DNA from: Pseudomonas sp.
GTDB lineage: Bacteria > Pseudomonadota > Gammaproteobacteria > Pseudomonadales > Pseudomonadaceae
Direction: 5' to 3'
Length of the DNA stretch: 64,000 bases
NCBI RefSeq assembly: GCF_030690725.1
Contig: NZ_JAUYGD010000004.1
Coordinates: 53,327-117,326, forward strand
A program made the translations under genes and the position numbers. Within the stretch, counting starts at the first letter, position 1; every line of letters starts with the position of its first letter. Positions 44,471-53,901 of the stretch are shown here, in pieces. The notes beneath the pieces are model-generated. The model made no database searches. It was not told where the DNA came from and saw only the letters and a list, made by a program, of their open reading frames with translations.

Positions 44471-46792
44471 TCAAAGGATGCGCGCTTTAGCCTGATGCGC
44501 CTGCAGGCGAATCGCCACGTACTTCGAGGTCGGGGTAAAGCTGCCCGCACCAAAACTCTGCAATGGCACCAGGGGGTTGGCTTCCGGGTAGTAGGCGGCG
44601 GCCTGGCCAGCGGGAATGTCGAAAGCCAGCAGGGTAAAGCCAGCAACCTTGCGCTCGATGCCGTCATCCCAGATGGACTGAATATCGACCTGCTGCCCCG
44701 GTTGAAAGCCCAGGCGCAGAATGTCCGCTTCGTTGACGAACAGCACCTGGCGTTGGCCCTTGACCCCACGGTAGCGGTCATCCAGGCCATAAATGGTGGT
44801 GTTGTACTGATCGTGGGAGCGCAGCGTCTGCAGGATCAGGTCCGGCGTTTGCCCGGTGCTGCGCACTTGCGGCGGTAGCAGATCGGTGGGCAGCGGGTTG
44901 GCCTTAAAGTTGGCCTTGTGGCTGGCAGTGAGCCAGCGCCGTTCGGCAGCGGCGTTGCCCAGGTAGAAACCACCGGGGTGTTGCAGGCGCTGGTTGAAGT
45001 CGCTGAAGCCGGGAATGGTCTCGGCAATCAGCTCGCGGATGCGCCGGTAATCGGCAATCAGCGCGTCCCAGTCGACCGGGTGGTTACCCAGGGCGGCCTT
45101 GGCGATACCGGCGATGATCGCCGGCTCCGAACGCATCTGCGGCGACAGCGGTTCGAGCTGGCCGTAGGAAGCGTGGATCATGCTGAATGAGTCTTCCACG
45201 GTCACCGCCTGCGGACCGTCGGCCTGGTGGTCAATATCGGTACGGCCCAGGCACGGCAGAATCAGCGCATCGCTGCCGGTGGTCAGATGGCTACGGTTGA
45301 GCTTGGTGCTGATCTGCACGGTCAGCGCGCAGCGGCTCAGTGCGGCGTGGCTGCGCGGGCTGTCCGGAGTGGCCTGGGCAAAGTTGCCGCCCAGGCCGAT
45401 AAACACCTTGGCCTGGCCATCGAGCATGGCGTTGATCGCCTCGACGGTGTTGTGGCCCTGGGCGCGCGGCACCTGGAATTTAAAGCGCTGCTCCAGCGCA
45501 TCGAGAAAGGCTGCCGATGGGCGCTCATTGATGCCCATGGTGCGGTCGCCCTGCACGTTGCTGTGGCCGCGCACCGGGCACAGGCCGGCACCGGCGCGGC
45601 CGAGGTTGCCGCGCAGCAGTTGCAGGTTGACGATTTCCTGAATGGTCGCCACCGAGTTGTGGTGCTGGGTGATGCCCATGGCCCAGCAGATGATCACCCG
45701 TTCGGCGCGGCGGTAGAGCAGAGCGGCGTGCTGCAACTCATCCAGGCTCAGGCCGGATTGCTCGACCAGCGAATCCCAACTGCTGGCATCCAGCAGCGCT
45801 AGATAATCATCCACGCCGTTCGTGTGTTCGGCGATAAATGCCAGGTCGAAGATTGCCGGTTCGCCCTTGGCCAGCGCTTCGCGGTGCCATTGCAGAAGGA
45901 ACTTGGCCATACCGCGCAGAGCGGCTAAATCACCGCCCAGAGCCGGGCGGAAGAACGCGGTGTTCAGCGGCTCGGAGCCGTTGCTAAGCATTTCCAGGGC
46001 ATGTTGCGGGTGCTGAAAGCGCTCCAGGCCACGCTCCTTTAGCGGGTTGAAGCACACCACCTGCGCCCCACGTTTAACCGCCTCACGCAGCGGTTCGAGC
46101 ATGCGCGGGTGGTTGGTGCCGGGGTTCTGCCCAAGCACGAAGATCGCATCGCTGTGCTCGAAATCGGCGAAGGTTACGCTGCCTTTGCCGACGCCCACGC
46201 TCTGCCCGAGGGCCACGCCGCTGGCTTCGTGGCACATGTTCGAGCAGTCGGGAAAGTTGTTGCTGCCAAAGGCGCGGACAAACAGTTGATAGAGGTAGGC
46301 CGCCTCGTTGCTGGCGCGGCCGGAGGTGTAGAACTCGGCCTGATTGGGGCTTTCCAGTGCCTGCAGATGCTCGGCGATCAGGGCGAAGGCGGCCTCCCAG
46401 CTGATCGACCGGTAGTGATCGCTGGCGGCGTCATAACGCATTGGCTCGGTCAGGCGGCCCTGGTATTCGAGCCAGTAATCGCTTTGTTCACGCAGCTGGC
46501 TGACGCTGTAGCGAGCGAAGAAGGCGGCATCCACGCGGCGTTTGGTGGCTTCCCAGTTGACTGCCTTGGCGCCGTTTTCGCAGAACTTGATCCGCCCGTC
46601 TTCCGGCGAATCGCCCCAGGCACAGCCGGGGCAGTCGAAGCCGCCGTGCTGGTTGGTCTTGAGCAGGGCACGCAGGTTCTTGAACGGCTGCTTACTGTCC
46701 AGCCAGAAGCGCGTCACGCTGCGCAGTGCGCCCCAGCCGGCGGCCGGCCCGCCGTAGGGTTTATAGCGTGGATTGATCGGTTGCAGGCTCAT
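44471..46792 (-). CDS. FdhF/YdeP-family molybdopterin oxidoreductase
   Basis: A 773-residue cytoplasmic molybdopterin enzyme. The N-terminal FDCPGCAWGD and FCENGAK cysteines resemble the YdeP-type iron-sulfur region. The central domain has ALIAEHL and GQNPGTNHPRM, and the C-terminal domain has the molybdopterin-dinucleotide-binding fold (RSHDQYNTTIYGLDDRYRG). True substrate unknown; YdeP is linked to acid resistance in E. coli. The ATG at 46792 overlaps the fdhD stop by four bases, so the pair is coupled. An additional upstream in-frame extension is rejected. Confidence 0.92.
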   Translation of the reverse strand: MSLQPINPRYKPYGGPAAGWGALRSVTRFWLDSKQPFKNLRALLKTNQHGGFDCPGCAWGDSPEDGRIKFCENGAKAVNWEATKRRVDAAFFARYSVSQLREQSDYWLEYQGRLTEPMRYDAASDHYRSISWEAAFALIAEHLQALESPNQAEFYTSGRASNEAAYLYQLFVRAFGSNNFPDCSNMCHEASGVALGQSVGVGKGSVTFADFEHSDAIFVLGQNPGTNHPRMLEPLREAVKRGAQVVCFNPLKERGLERFQHPQHALEMLSNGSEPLNTAFFRPALGGDLAALRGMAKFLLQWHREALAKGEPAIFDLAFIAEHTNGVDDYLALLDASSWDSLVEQSGLSLDELQHAALLYRRAERVIICWAMGITQHHNSVATIQEIVNLQLLRGNLGRAGAGLCPVRGHSNVQGDRTMGINERPSAAFLDALEQRFKFQVPRAQGHNTVEAINAMLDGQAKVFIGLGGNFAQATPDSPRSHAALSRCALTVQISTKLNRSHLTTGSDALILPCLGRTDIDHQADGPQAVTVEDSFSMIHASYGQLEPLSPQMRSEPAIIAGIAKAALGNHPVDWDALIADYRRIRELIAETIPGFSDFNQRLQHPGGFYLGNAAAERRWLTASHKANFKANPLPTDLLPPQVRSTGQTPDLILQTLRSHDQYNTTIYGLDDRYRGVKGQRQVLFVNEADILRLGFQPGQQVDIQSIWDDGIERKVAGFTLLAFDIPAGQAAAYYPEANPLVPLQSFGAGSFTPTSKYVAIRLQAHQAKARIL

Positions 46793-47631
46793 GACTGGGC
46801 GACTCCGGGCGCGGCCGGGCTGTACACCCGTGGCGCGCTTTGCTGGGGCAGGTGGATCAGGTTGAGGTTGTGCTGGCGCGCCCACTGCACGCTGAGGGTG
46901 GTCGGTGCAGACAGGCTGACCAGGGTGCCGATGCCGGCGCGCAGGGCCTTGTGGATCAGCTCCAGGCTGCAGCGGCTGGTGACCACGGCAAAGCCCTGGC
47001 GCAGGTTTTCCCCTTCGCGATGCAGGGCGCCGAGCAGCTTGTCGAGGGCGTTATGCCGGCCGATATCTTCGCGGCACAGGCGGATCTGCCCCTGGCCATC
47101 AACAAACAGCGCGGCATGTACCGCGCCGCTATGGCGGGCCATGGTCTGTACGGTCTGAATGCGCTGACGCAGGCCCTGCAGATGGGCGGCAGCAGGTAGC
47201 GGACTGGGCGTGAGGCTTTGCAGCTGTGGCAGGGCTTGCTCCAGAGCCTCGACCCCACACAAACCGCAACCGCTGTTGCCGGCCAGGGTGCGGTGCTGCT
47301 GCTTGAGCGCCCAGAATGCGCGGTTGCTGACCTGCACCTCGGCGCTGATGGCGCTGGCATGCTGCTGCAGGCGGATGTCGTAGATCTCATCGAAGCTGTC
47401 AATCAGGCCGGCACTCAGGCTGAAACCGTAGATAAAGTCTTCAAGATCACTGGGCGAAACCATCATCACGCTGTGGCTGATGCCGTTGTAGCTGATCGCC
47501 AGGGCGGTTTCGCTGGCCAGTGCGGCGGCGCCATCCTGCTGTGCGTCAGCCAGTTCGACATAGCTATAAGTGGGTGCTGGCAGCAGTACCGGGGCGGCAT
47601 CTTGGGCGATAGACGGGACGTGACGTGGCAT
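46789..47631 (-). CDS. fdhD: FdhD sulfurtransferase for formate dehydrogenase-type enzymes
   Basis: FdhD passes sulfur from IscS to the molybdenum cofactor of formate-dehydrogenase-like enzymes. The sulfur-carrying motif is C122 and C125 in NSGCGLCGVE. ICREDIGRHNALDKL-type sequence (LCREDIGRHNALDKLLG) is the other family hallmark. 280 residues. First gene of a two-gene operon with the FdhF-like enzyme, implying that enzyme needs a sulfurated cofactor. Confidence 0.95.
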   Translation of the reverse strand: MPRHVPSIAQDAAPVLLPAPTYSYVELADAQQDGAAALASETALAISYNGISHSVMMVSPSDLEDFIYGFSLSAGLIDSFDEIYDIRLQQHASAISAEVQVSNRAFWALKQQHRTLAGNSGCGLCGVEALEQALPQLQSLTPSPLPAAAHLQGLRQRIQTVQTMARHSGAVHAALFVDGQGQIRLCREDIGRHNALDKLLGALHREGENLRQGFAVVTSRCSLELIHKALRAGIGTLVSLSAPTTLSVQWARQHNLNLIHLPQQSAPRVYSPAAPGVAQS

Positions 47632-47751
47632 GGACAGGCTTCCCGGCGACGAGGTGATAGCGCCAGCCTAGGCCGCTGTGCCGGGTGCGTCTAATCGCTG
47701 TTACTGATCTTGTGATCGATGCGCTCTATCAAGGCGTTAAGCGCAAGCCTT

Positions 47752-48645
47752 TCACTCTGCTAGAGGTGGCAAGAGTTTCTGCGCTTCGGCAAAGCAGGCT
47801 TCGGCCAGGGCCGAGCGCGGCGCGCTGCGGCGCAGAATCAGGCCCAGCGGAGCGAGGGTGTGGGCGTCCTCGATGGGCGTTAACGCTAAGTGTTCGGTGA
47901 ACTCGGCGAGGCCACCGTTGAGGGGCATGATCGCGCAGCACAGCCCGGCGCTGACCGCTTGCAGCAGTTGATGCACGGCATCGGTTTCCAACCGTGGGCT
48001 GGGCGTCAGGCCACGGGAGCGAAAGCTGTGGTCGATCGACTGACGAAAGTGCATGCCGGCCGAGAGCAGACCAAGCGGCAGATCGATCAGGCTCTCCCAG
48101 CGCAGGGCCGGGCGGGTGAACTGAAAATGCCGGCGGTCATACAGCAGGCCCATGCGCGTTTCCGCCAGCTCCAGGCTGTCGAAATGCTCAGGGTTGAGGC
48201 GGTCGAGATAGGACAGGCCAAGGTCGAGCTGATTGCGTCCCAGGCGCTCGAGAATCTCTTCGCTGCTCAAGGCAAACAGCTGAAAGCGCAGCCCGGCATG
48301 CTGCTCGGCAAAGAACTGCACCAGGCGCATCGGATCAAAGCCGGCCAGCGGCACTACGCCCAGGCGCAGGGTGCCGACCAGCTGGCCACGGCAGGCGGCC
48401 GCTTCCGCATACAGGCCGTCATGTGCGGCCATCAGGCTACGCGCCCAGGCCAGAATGCGCTCGCCCTCGGCGCTGAAACCCTCGAAACGCTGGCCACGTC
48501 GCACCAGCTCCAGGCCGAGTTCATCTTCCAGCTGACGCAGGCGCATCGACAGGGTCGGCTGGGTGATATGGCAACGCGCGGCGGCCTGGCCGAAGTGGCG
48601 AGTTTCATCCAGGGCGATCAGGAACTTCAGCTGTTTGATATCCAT
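47752..48645 (-). CDS. LysR-family transcriptional regulator
   Basis: A 297-residue regulator with N-terminal helix-turn-helix (LKFLIALDETRHFGQAAARC, ITQPTLSMRLRQLEDELG). AAGGATC lies just before the ATG. It is upstream of fdhD on the same strand with about 120 bases between, so it may regulate that pair, although co-orientation is unusual for LysR targets. Synteny suggests PA5179. Confidence 0.92.
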   Translation of the reverse strand: MDIKQLKFLIALDETRHFGQAAARCHITQPTLSMRLRQLEDELGLELVRRGQRFEGFSAEGERILAWARSLMAAHDGLYAEAAACRGQLVGTLRLGVVPLAGFDPMRLVQFFAEQHAGLRFQLFALSSEEILERLGRNQLDLGLSYLDRLNPEHFDSLELAETRMGLLYDRRHFQFTRPALRWESLIDLPLGLLSAGMHFRQSIDHSFRSRGLTPSPRLETDAVHQLLQAVSAGLCCAIMPLNGGLAEFTEHLALTPIEDAHTLAPLGLILRRSAPRSALAEACFAEAQKLLPPLAE

Positions 48646-48836
48646 GATGATCCTTCAACGCTCTGAATTCTGCCGATTCTAGCAGGCAGTTGCGCGCGGC
48701 CAGGCGCTGAATACGGCCTATGGCGCGGCCTCCAGCGACAGCGCCGGGCCTGGCACCTTTGTCACGAATCAGGGTCTAGACTTCTGGCTCCGGGCGGCGT
48801 CGCCCGGCCACTTTCCAAGGAATAAGAGGAAACCTT

Positions 48837-49274
48837 ATGAGTCTGTTTGCCTTTGTTAAAGAAGCGGGTACGAAACTCTGGGAATCACTGGTCGGCCAGG
48901 AGGCCCAAGCGGCCGAATCACTGACCGCGCACGTCGCCAAGGTGGGCTTGGGTAACCCGAATATTCAGGTCAGTGTCGAGGGCGATAAAGTCACCGCTCG
49001 CGGTGAGGTGGCGAGCCAGGAGGAGAAGGAGAAAATCCTTCTGGCCCTGGGTAACGTCGCCGGTGTGGCTTCTGTGGAGGACCATATCAGCGTGACCACG
49101 CCGGCCCCGGCAGCGCGCTTTGTCACAGTGAAGAAGGGCGACACCCTGAGCGCGATTGCCAAGGCCGAATACGGCAACGCCAATGCCTACCCGAAAATCT
49201 TCGAAGCCAACAAACCGATGCTCAGCCATCCGGACAAGATCTATCCGGGCCAGGTGCTGCGTATTCCCGAGTAG
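48837..49274 (+). CDS. BON-LysM protein (Kbp/YgaU-like)
   Basis: A 145-residue protein with an N-terminal BON domain (NIQVSVEGDKVTARGEVASQ) and a C-terminal LysM domain (VKKGDTLSAIAKAEYGNANA, PGQVLRIPE). The same architecture and length occur in E. coli Kbp (YgaU), a cytoplasmic potassium-binding protein. There is no signal peptide, which fits Kbp and argues against a peptidoglycan role. AGAGG precedes the ATG. Confidence 0.9.
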   Translation: MSLFAFVKEAGTKLWESLVGQEAQAAESLTAHVAKVGLGNPNIQVSVEGDKVTARGEVASQEEKEKILLALGNVAGVASVEDHISVTTPAPAARFVTVKKGDTLSAIAKAEYGNANAYPKIFEANKPMLSHPDKIYPGQVLRIPE

Positions 49275-49282
49275 GTGACACC

Positions 49283-49346
49283 TGTGGGAGGGGCTGGGCG
49301 GCACTCCGCTTCAGCGGCGACAGTCGCGGCTAAAGCCCCTCCCACA
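49283..49346. repeat. REP-like inverted repeat, copy B
   Basis: TGTGGGAGGGGCT pairs with the right arm AGCCCCTCCCACA. The inner part also carries AGCGGCGACAGTCGCGGCT. Same right arm and orientation as the copies at 19411 and 51585. It fills the gap between the convergent LysM and HAD genes. Confidence 0.82.
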
Positions 49347-49351
49347 AATTA

Positions 49352-50026
49352 TCAGTCGCTTCCCTCAAGGTTGCGCAACAACTCCCGATAATCCTCCACC
49401 GCAGCAAACTCCTCGGTGTCCTTCGGTGCCGCCTGGCTATCGGGCTGGCGCACGGCGAGCAGGTGGCCGACGCCATAACGGCCGGCGCTGCGCAGGATCG
49501 GCAGGCTGTCGTCGATAAACAGGCTGCGCGCAGGCGTGAAGCTGATGTCCTGCTGCAGGGCGTGCCAGAACTGCTGGTCTTCCTTGGGGAAGCCATAGTC
49601 GTGGGAGCTGATCAGCCGGTCGAAATAGGGCGCCAGTTCGATGCGTTCCAGCTTCAGCGACAGCGAGTCGCGGTGCGCGTTGGTGATCAGCACCACCTGC
49701 TTGCCAGCTTGGCGCAGGGCCTGGATAAAGGTGTCGGCGTCCGGGCGCAGGGCGATCAGGTGCGCCACCTCGCGCTTGAGGTCGCGAATCGACAGGTTGA
49801 GCTCGCGGCTCCAGAAGTCCGTGCAGTACCAGTTGAGGGTGCCTGCGTGTTCGCGAAACAGCGGCAGCAGCTCGGCTTCGGCCAGCGCACGGCTGACGCC
49901 GTGGTGCTCGGCATAGCGCTGCGGCAGGTGCTGCAACCAGAAGTGGTTGTCGAAGTGCAGGTCGAGCAGGGTGCCGTCCATATCCAGCAGGACGGTGTCG
50001 ATGGCGTTCCAGGGCAACGAGGGCAT
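49352..50026 (-). CDS. HAD-superfamily nucleotidase (YrfG-like)
   Basis: A 224-residue HAD phosphatase. The nucleophile motif is LLDMDGTLLDLHFDNHFW with D15 and D17; motif II is VVLITNAHRDSL and the C-terminal acidic motif is FIDDSLPILRSA. The sequence after motif I matches E. coli YrfG, a GMP/IMP 5'-nucleotidase, so that activity is likely. It is divergent from nudE. Confidence 0.9.
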   Translation of the reverse strand: MPSLPWNAIDTVLLDMDGTLLDLHFDNHFWLQHLPQRYAEHHGVSRALAEAELLPLFREHAGTLNWYCTDFWSRELNLSIRDLKREVAHLIALRPDADTFIQALRQAGKQVVLITNAHRDSLSLKLERIELAPYFDRLISSHDYGFPKEDQQFWHALQQDISFTPARSLFIDDSLPILRSAGRYGVGHLLAVRQPDSQAAPKDTEEFAAVEDYRELLRNLEGSD

Positions 50027-50159
50027 GCGCAGTTCTTCGGGCTGATGCGTAGGGCGTCGCGATTTGCGCCATCGGCGTCGTGATCGCGCAATCTCCTACG
50101 CAGATAATAGGAAAAGCCGCGTTATGATAACCCGCTATGTCCTGCCCAGGAGCCGCCCC

Positions 50160-50726
50160 ATGCGTCAGAAACCCACCGTACTCGCTCGCGAAATCGTCGC
50201 CAGCAGCCGCCTGTTCCGTGTCGAGGAGCTGCAGCTGCGCTTCAGCAACGGCGTGGAACGCACCTATGAGCGACTGGTGGGCAAGGGCGCAGGTTATGGC
50301 GCGGTGATGGTGGTGGCGATGGTCGATGACGAGCACGCGCTGCTGGTCGAGGAGTATTGCGGCGGCACCGATGACTACCAGCTGTCGCTGCCCAAGGGCC
50401 TGATCGAACCGGGAGAAGACGTGCTGGAAGCGGCCAACCGCGAGCTCAAGGAAGAAGCCGGCTTTGGCGCGCAGCACCTGGAACTGCTGGCCGAGCTAAG
50501 CCTGTCGCCGGGTTATATGAGCCAGAAGATTCAGGTGGTGCTGGCATCGGGGCTGTATGAAGAACGCCTGCCTGGCGATGAGCCGGAGCCGATGCGCGTC
50601 GATAAGACCAGCCTGCGCGAGCTGTCGAGCCTGATCCAGCATCCGCAATTTACCGAAGGTCGCGCCCTGGCCGCGCTGTACTTGGCCCGCGATGTGCTGA
50701 CTCAGCGTGGGATCTTTAAACCATGA
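50160..50726 (+). CDS. nudE: ADP compounds hydrolase NudE
   Basis: A 188-residue Nudix hydrolase acting on ADP-ribose, NADH or Ap3A-type compounds. The Nudix box GLIEPGEDVLEAANRELKEE followed by AGFG is complete. CAGGAG precedes the ATG at 50160; the frame upstream to 50064 is rejected. The stop overlaps the next ATG by four bases. Confidence 0.93.
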   Translation: MRQKPTVLAREIVASSRLFRVEELQLRFSNGVERTYERLVGKGAGYGAVMVVAMVDDEHALLVEEYCGGTDDYQLSLPKGLIEPGEDVLEAANRELKEEAGFGAQHLELLAELSLSPGYMSQKIQVVLASGLYEERLPGDEPEPMRVDKTSLRELSSLIQHPQFTEGRALAALYLARDVLTQRGIFKP

Positions 50727-51568
50727 GCCAAGGTATGAGCCAAGCCATGAGTCATCCGCTGATTCCTGCCGTGATTGAGCTGGTGCGTCAGGCGGGCGCG
50801 GCGACGCTGCCGTACTGGCGCGCCGATGTGACTGTGAATGAAAAAGCCGACGCCTCGCCGGTGACCGCCGCCGATATGGCCGCGCACCATATCCTCAACG
50901 ATGGCCTGCTAGCCCTTGCCGCAGATATTCCGGTGCTTTCCGAAGAGGCGGCGGATATTGCCCTGAGCGAGCGTGGGCAGTGGAGCCGCTGGTGGCTGGT
51001 CGACCCGCTGGATGGTACCAAGGAATTTATCGCCGGCAGCGAAGAGTTCACCGTTAACGTCGCGCTGATCGAACAGGGTCGCGTGGTCTTTGGTGTGGTC
51101 GGTATTCCGGCCACGGGTCTGTGTTATTACGGCGGCACCGGCCTGGGCGCCTGGCGCGCCGATGCGTTTGGCGCGGCCGAGCCGATCAGCGTGCGTCTGG
51201 CTCCGCTGGAGGCCTTTACTCTGGTGGCCAGCAAACGCCATTCCAGCCCGGCGCAGGAAGCCTTGCTGGCCGGGTTGAGTGAGCGTTTTGGTGATCTGCA
51301 ACTGGCCAGTGTCGGCAGCTCGCTGAAGTTCTGCCTGCTGGCCGAGGGCAATGCTGATTGCTACCCGCGTTTGGCGCCGACCTCGCAATGGGACACCGCG
51401 GCGGCGCAGGGCGTGCTGGAAGGGGCGGGGGGCGAGGTGCTGACGCTCAAGGGCGAGGCGCTGACCTATGAGGCGCGCGAGTCGCTGCTTAATCCGTACT
51501 TTCTGGCGCTGCCGGCTGCAGCAGCCTGGCGCGCCGAGCTGATTCAGCTGGCCCGCGCGCTGGATTAA
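50723..51568 (+). CDS. cysQ: 3'(2'),5'-bisphosphate nucleotidase CysQ
   Basis: Removes 3'-phosphoadenosine 5'-phosphate formed in sulfate assimilation. Inositol-monophosphatase-fold motifs are present: VLSEEAADI (metal-binding glutamates), LVDPLDGTKEFIAGSEEFTVNVAL trimmed here as DPLDGTKEF, and SQWDTAAAQGVLE. Three in-frame ATGs lie 12 bases apart at 50723, 50735 and 50747 within a duplicated 12-mer. The family usually begins near MSHPLIPAV, so 50747 may be the true start; 50723 is given because it overlaps the nudE stop. Confidence 0.93.
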   Translation: MSQGMSQAMSHPLIPAVIELVRQAGAATLPYWRADVTVNEKADASPVTAADMAAHHILNDGLLALAADIPVLSEEAADIALSERGQWSRWWLVDPLDGTKEFIAGSEEFTVNVALIEQGRVVFGVVGIPATGLCYYGGTGLGAWRADAFGAAEPISVRLAPLEAFTLVASKRHSSPAQEALLAGLSERFGDLQLASVGSSLKFCLLAEGNADCYPRLAPTSQWDTAAAQGVLEGAGGEVLTLKGEALTYEARESLLNPYFLALPAAAAWRAELIQLARALD

Positions 51569-51584
51569 GCGACGAGTCTAGCGT

Positions 51585-51622
51585 TGTGGGCAGGCACAAT
51601 CGCTGCTAAAGCCCCTCCCACA
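51585..51622. repeat. REP-like repeat, copy C (shortened)
   Basis: TGTGGG and the full right arm GCTAAAGCCCCTCCCACA, with the left arm partly lost compared with copies A and B. Confidence 0.75.
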
Positions 51623-51645
51623 AATCGCGGCGCTATATGCAGCCC

Positions 51646-51704
51646 GTAGCCCGGATGTAATCCGGGGATAAAGCCACAGAAGCCCCGGATTGCATCCGGG
51701 CTAC
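51646..51704. repeat. GTAGCCCGGAT inverted repeat
   Basis: GTAGCCCGGATGTAATCCGG is followed after a short loop by CCGGATTGCATCCGGGCTAC. Each arm is itself a small palindrome and they pair with each other. It lies next to REP copy C, between the convergent cysQ and fabY genes. Confidence 0.8.
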
Positions 51705-51732
51705 GTCGCGGAGTATTCGGCGGTGGCTCGGC

Positions 51733-53658
51733 TTACTCGAGCATATCGCCGTAGCGCTCATCCTTCTTGAACAGCAGCGGCTGGGCGAAGCCCGGCACCT
51801 TGATCTGCTCGCAGTTGATCTCGATCTGCTGGTCGTCGATCAGGTCGTTGCCAAAGTTATAGATAATCCCCAGATCCCCCAACAGTGCCTGCGCGTCGTA
51901 GGCCTGAGCAGCAGCGCGCGTGACTTCGCGGCGCTGCAGGTAGGCGGCAAAGGCCGCTTCGCCGTGGCGCTTGCGCAGCATACGTTCGGCCACATGCGGG
52001 GCCAGCAGCAGGGCGCTGGCGTTGTTGCCGCCAAAACCCTTGGAGTTGATAAAGCACAGGTCCAGCTGCTCGGGGGCGCGCGTACGGTCGGCGGTGGCGA
52101 AGCTGAGGTGCTGTTGGTGCACATCTTCGGCCACCGCGTCGATGGTCTTGATCCCCGGGATGATGCCGTACTTGAAGCTGCCCAGGGCGGAGATCACCTG
52201 GTCACCACTGGCGGTGGCCAGGGAGTGGCCGACAAAGGCCTTCACTGCTGTGACTGGCCACTGCTTGATGGCGAAGGCGCTGGCGATGCGGTCGAGAATT
52301 TCCGACTCAGTCACTCGGTTGGCCGGGGTGCTGGAGCCGTGGGCATGCACAAAGCTGCGCTCGCGCACCGCGTCGATGCCCAGCAGTTGCACGGCGCTGG
52401 CCACGGCTTTGGCCACGGTCAGGTAGTTGCCGGGGCCAGGGGCGGAAATGGACTTCTTGAAGCCATCGGCGTTGATAAATACATCCGGCACCGCGCCATG
52501 GATATCTGCACCCAGTTCCAGGGCTAGAGCGTCGTCCATCAGCACCACGAACTGGCAGGCTTCGGCCAGGGTAAAGCCGCAGTTCTCGCCAAATGGGCGG
52601 CTGGCGCGGCGGAAGTCGACCTGCTCCTGGGCCATCTCGGTCTTGCCTTCGATCTGGCGTAGGCCATCTTCGGTGGCCAGCGCACCCATGGCGCCGTAAC
52701 CCTCGATGCATTCCTGATTGATTGGCGCTTCGCTGCTGCCGATTATCACTACCCGCGCTTTGCCACTGGCAATCTGTTCGATGCCCTTCTGCAGGTTATA
52801 GAGGAAGGTGGCGCAGGCGCCGGTGATGGCGCCGGTGGTGCCAACGCTGCCCAGCACATAGGCGTTGATAAAGTCCGCCGACATGGTGTTGAGGCCCAGG
52901 GCCAGTTGCTTGGCGGTGACGCGGCCGCCCTTAAGGCGCGACTGCATCAGGCCGCCGAAGCCGTTTTCATCCAGCTGGCTCATGATGCAACTGGAGAACA
53001 CCGCGACTTCGTCCGGGGCCACATGCTGCATGATGGTCTGCCAGTCGATACCGGTGGCGCGCAGCGCATCGGTGACGCCGGCGATGGTCATGGCCAGGCC
53101 GCGCGGGTGGAAGCGCGCGTTGTACAGCTCGCTCGGCTCGAAGCCGCTGGGCAGCTGGCCTGCGGATTTCACCGGCAGGGCGCGGTAGCTGTCGACCTTG
53201 AATTCACAGTTGTCGTGCAGGGTCACCAGTACTTCGCTGGCGTTCAGCTCGTCCACCGTCCAGTCGGATGGCAGCGGCTCGGGCAGGTGCTTGCGCAGGG
53301 TGATAAAGCTCAGCGGCTGGCCGGCGGTGGCGCTGATATCGATGGTCTTCTGCCAGTGCGCGGCGTCGACATCCAGGTGCTGCTTCTCGATGCGTCGTAC
53401 CAGGGTCGAGGCGAGAATCTGCTCGGCGAAGCGGGCGTCGATTTCGTCCAGGCTCAGGGCATTGCCAGCATCATCCTGATAGCCGCCATCGACCACCTTG
53501 ACCAGCTTCATCATCACCGCCAGGCCCGCGAGAGTTTGCTGGCGCGCGGGCGTGTCCATCGACTCGATTACGGTACGGCGGAAACCATGGTGAAAGGAGC
53601 TGCGCCCAGCCGCGTTATAGCCACCAAAACCAACGATCACAGGTAAACGTGAAGTCAC
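51733..53658 (-). CDS. fabY: FabY, beta-ketoacyl-ACP synthase starting fatty-acid synthesis
   Basis: In P. aeruginosa FabY condenses acetyl-CoA with malonyl-ACP, replacing FabH. The N-terminus SRLPVIVGFGGYNAAGRSSF and HHGFRR matches the family. Active-site cysteine lies in TGAITGACATFLYNLQKGIE, and the later histidines in VHAHGSSTPANRVTE and VKAFVGHSLATASG complete the triad. The start is a GTG at 53658: AAGGAG lies seven bases before it. An in-frame ATG at 53691 is further out. 641 residues; the first 200 are an extra domain usual for FabY. Confidence 0.95.
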   Translation of the reverse strand: MTSRLPVIVGFGGYNAAGRSSFHHGFRRTVIESMDTPARQQTLAGLAVMMKLVKVVDGGYQDDAGNALSLDEIDARFAEQILASTLVRRIEKQHLDVDAAHWQKTIDISATAGQPLSFITLRKHLPEPLPSDWTVDELNASEVLVTLHDNCEFKVDSYRALPVKSAGQLPSGFEPSELYNARFHPRGLAMTIAGVTDALRATGIDWQTIMQHVAPDEVAVFSSCIMSQLDENGFGGLMQSRLKGGRVTAKQLALGLNTMSADFINAYVLGSVGTTGAITGACATFLYNLQKGIEQIASGKARVVIIGSSEAPINQECIEGYGAMGALATEDGLRQIEGKTEMAQEQVDFRRASRPFGENCGFTLAEACQFVVLMDDALALELGADIHGAVPDVFINADGFKKSISAPGPGNYLTVAKAVASAVQLLGIDAVRERSFVHAHGSSTPANRVTESEILDRIASAFAIKQWPVTAVKAFVGHSLATASGDQVISALGSFKYGIIPGIKTIDAVAEDVHQQHLSFATADRTRAPEQLDLCFINSKGFGGNNASALLLAPHVAERMLRKRHGEAAFAAYLQRREVTRAAAQAYDAQALLGDLGIIYNFGNDLIDDQQIEINCEQIKVPGFAQPLLFKKDERYGDMLE

Positions 53659-53901
53659 TCGATAACTCCTTGAAAAGAGGGCGCCAGACAAACCGAGATA
53701 AAACTATGGAGGCTTGTCATACAGGCCAAAGCGCTCTGCGGCGGTTATTGCGCCGCGATCAAGCACCCAGCATGGCTGTTCGGATGCCTATGCTGACGTG
53801 ATTGCTGACTTGCAAGTCACGGTTTCGACCAAGGTAGCGCATCGCTAAAACCCTACGACTGTTATGGTTTCTGCGTACATCTGCCCAGCTGGAGAACAAC
53901 A

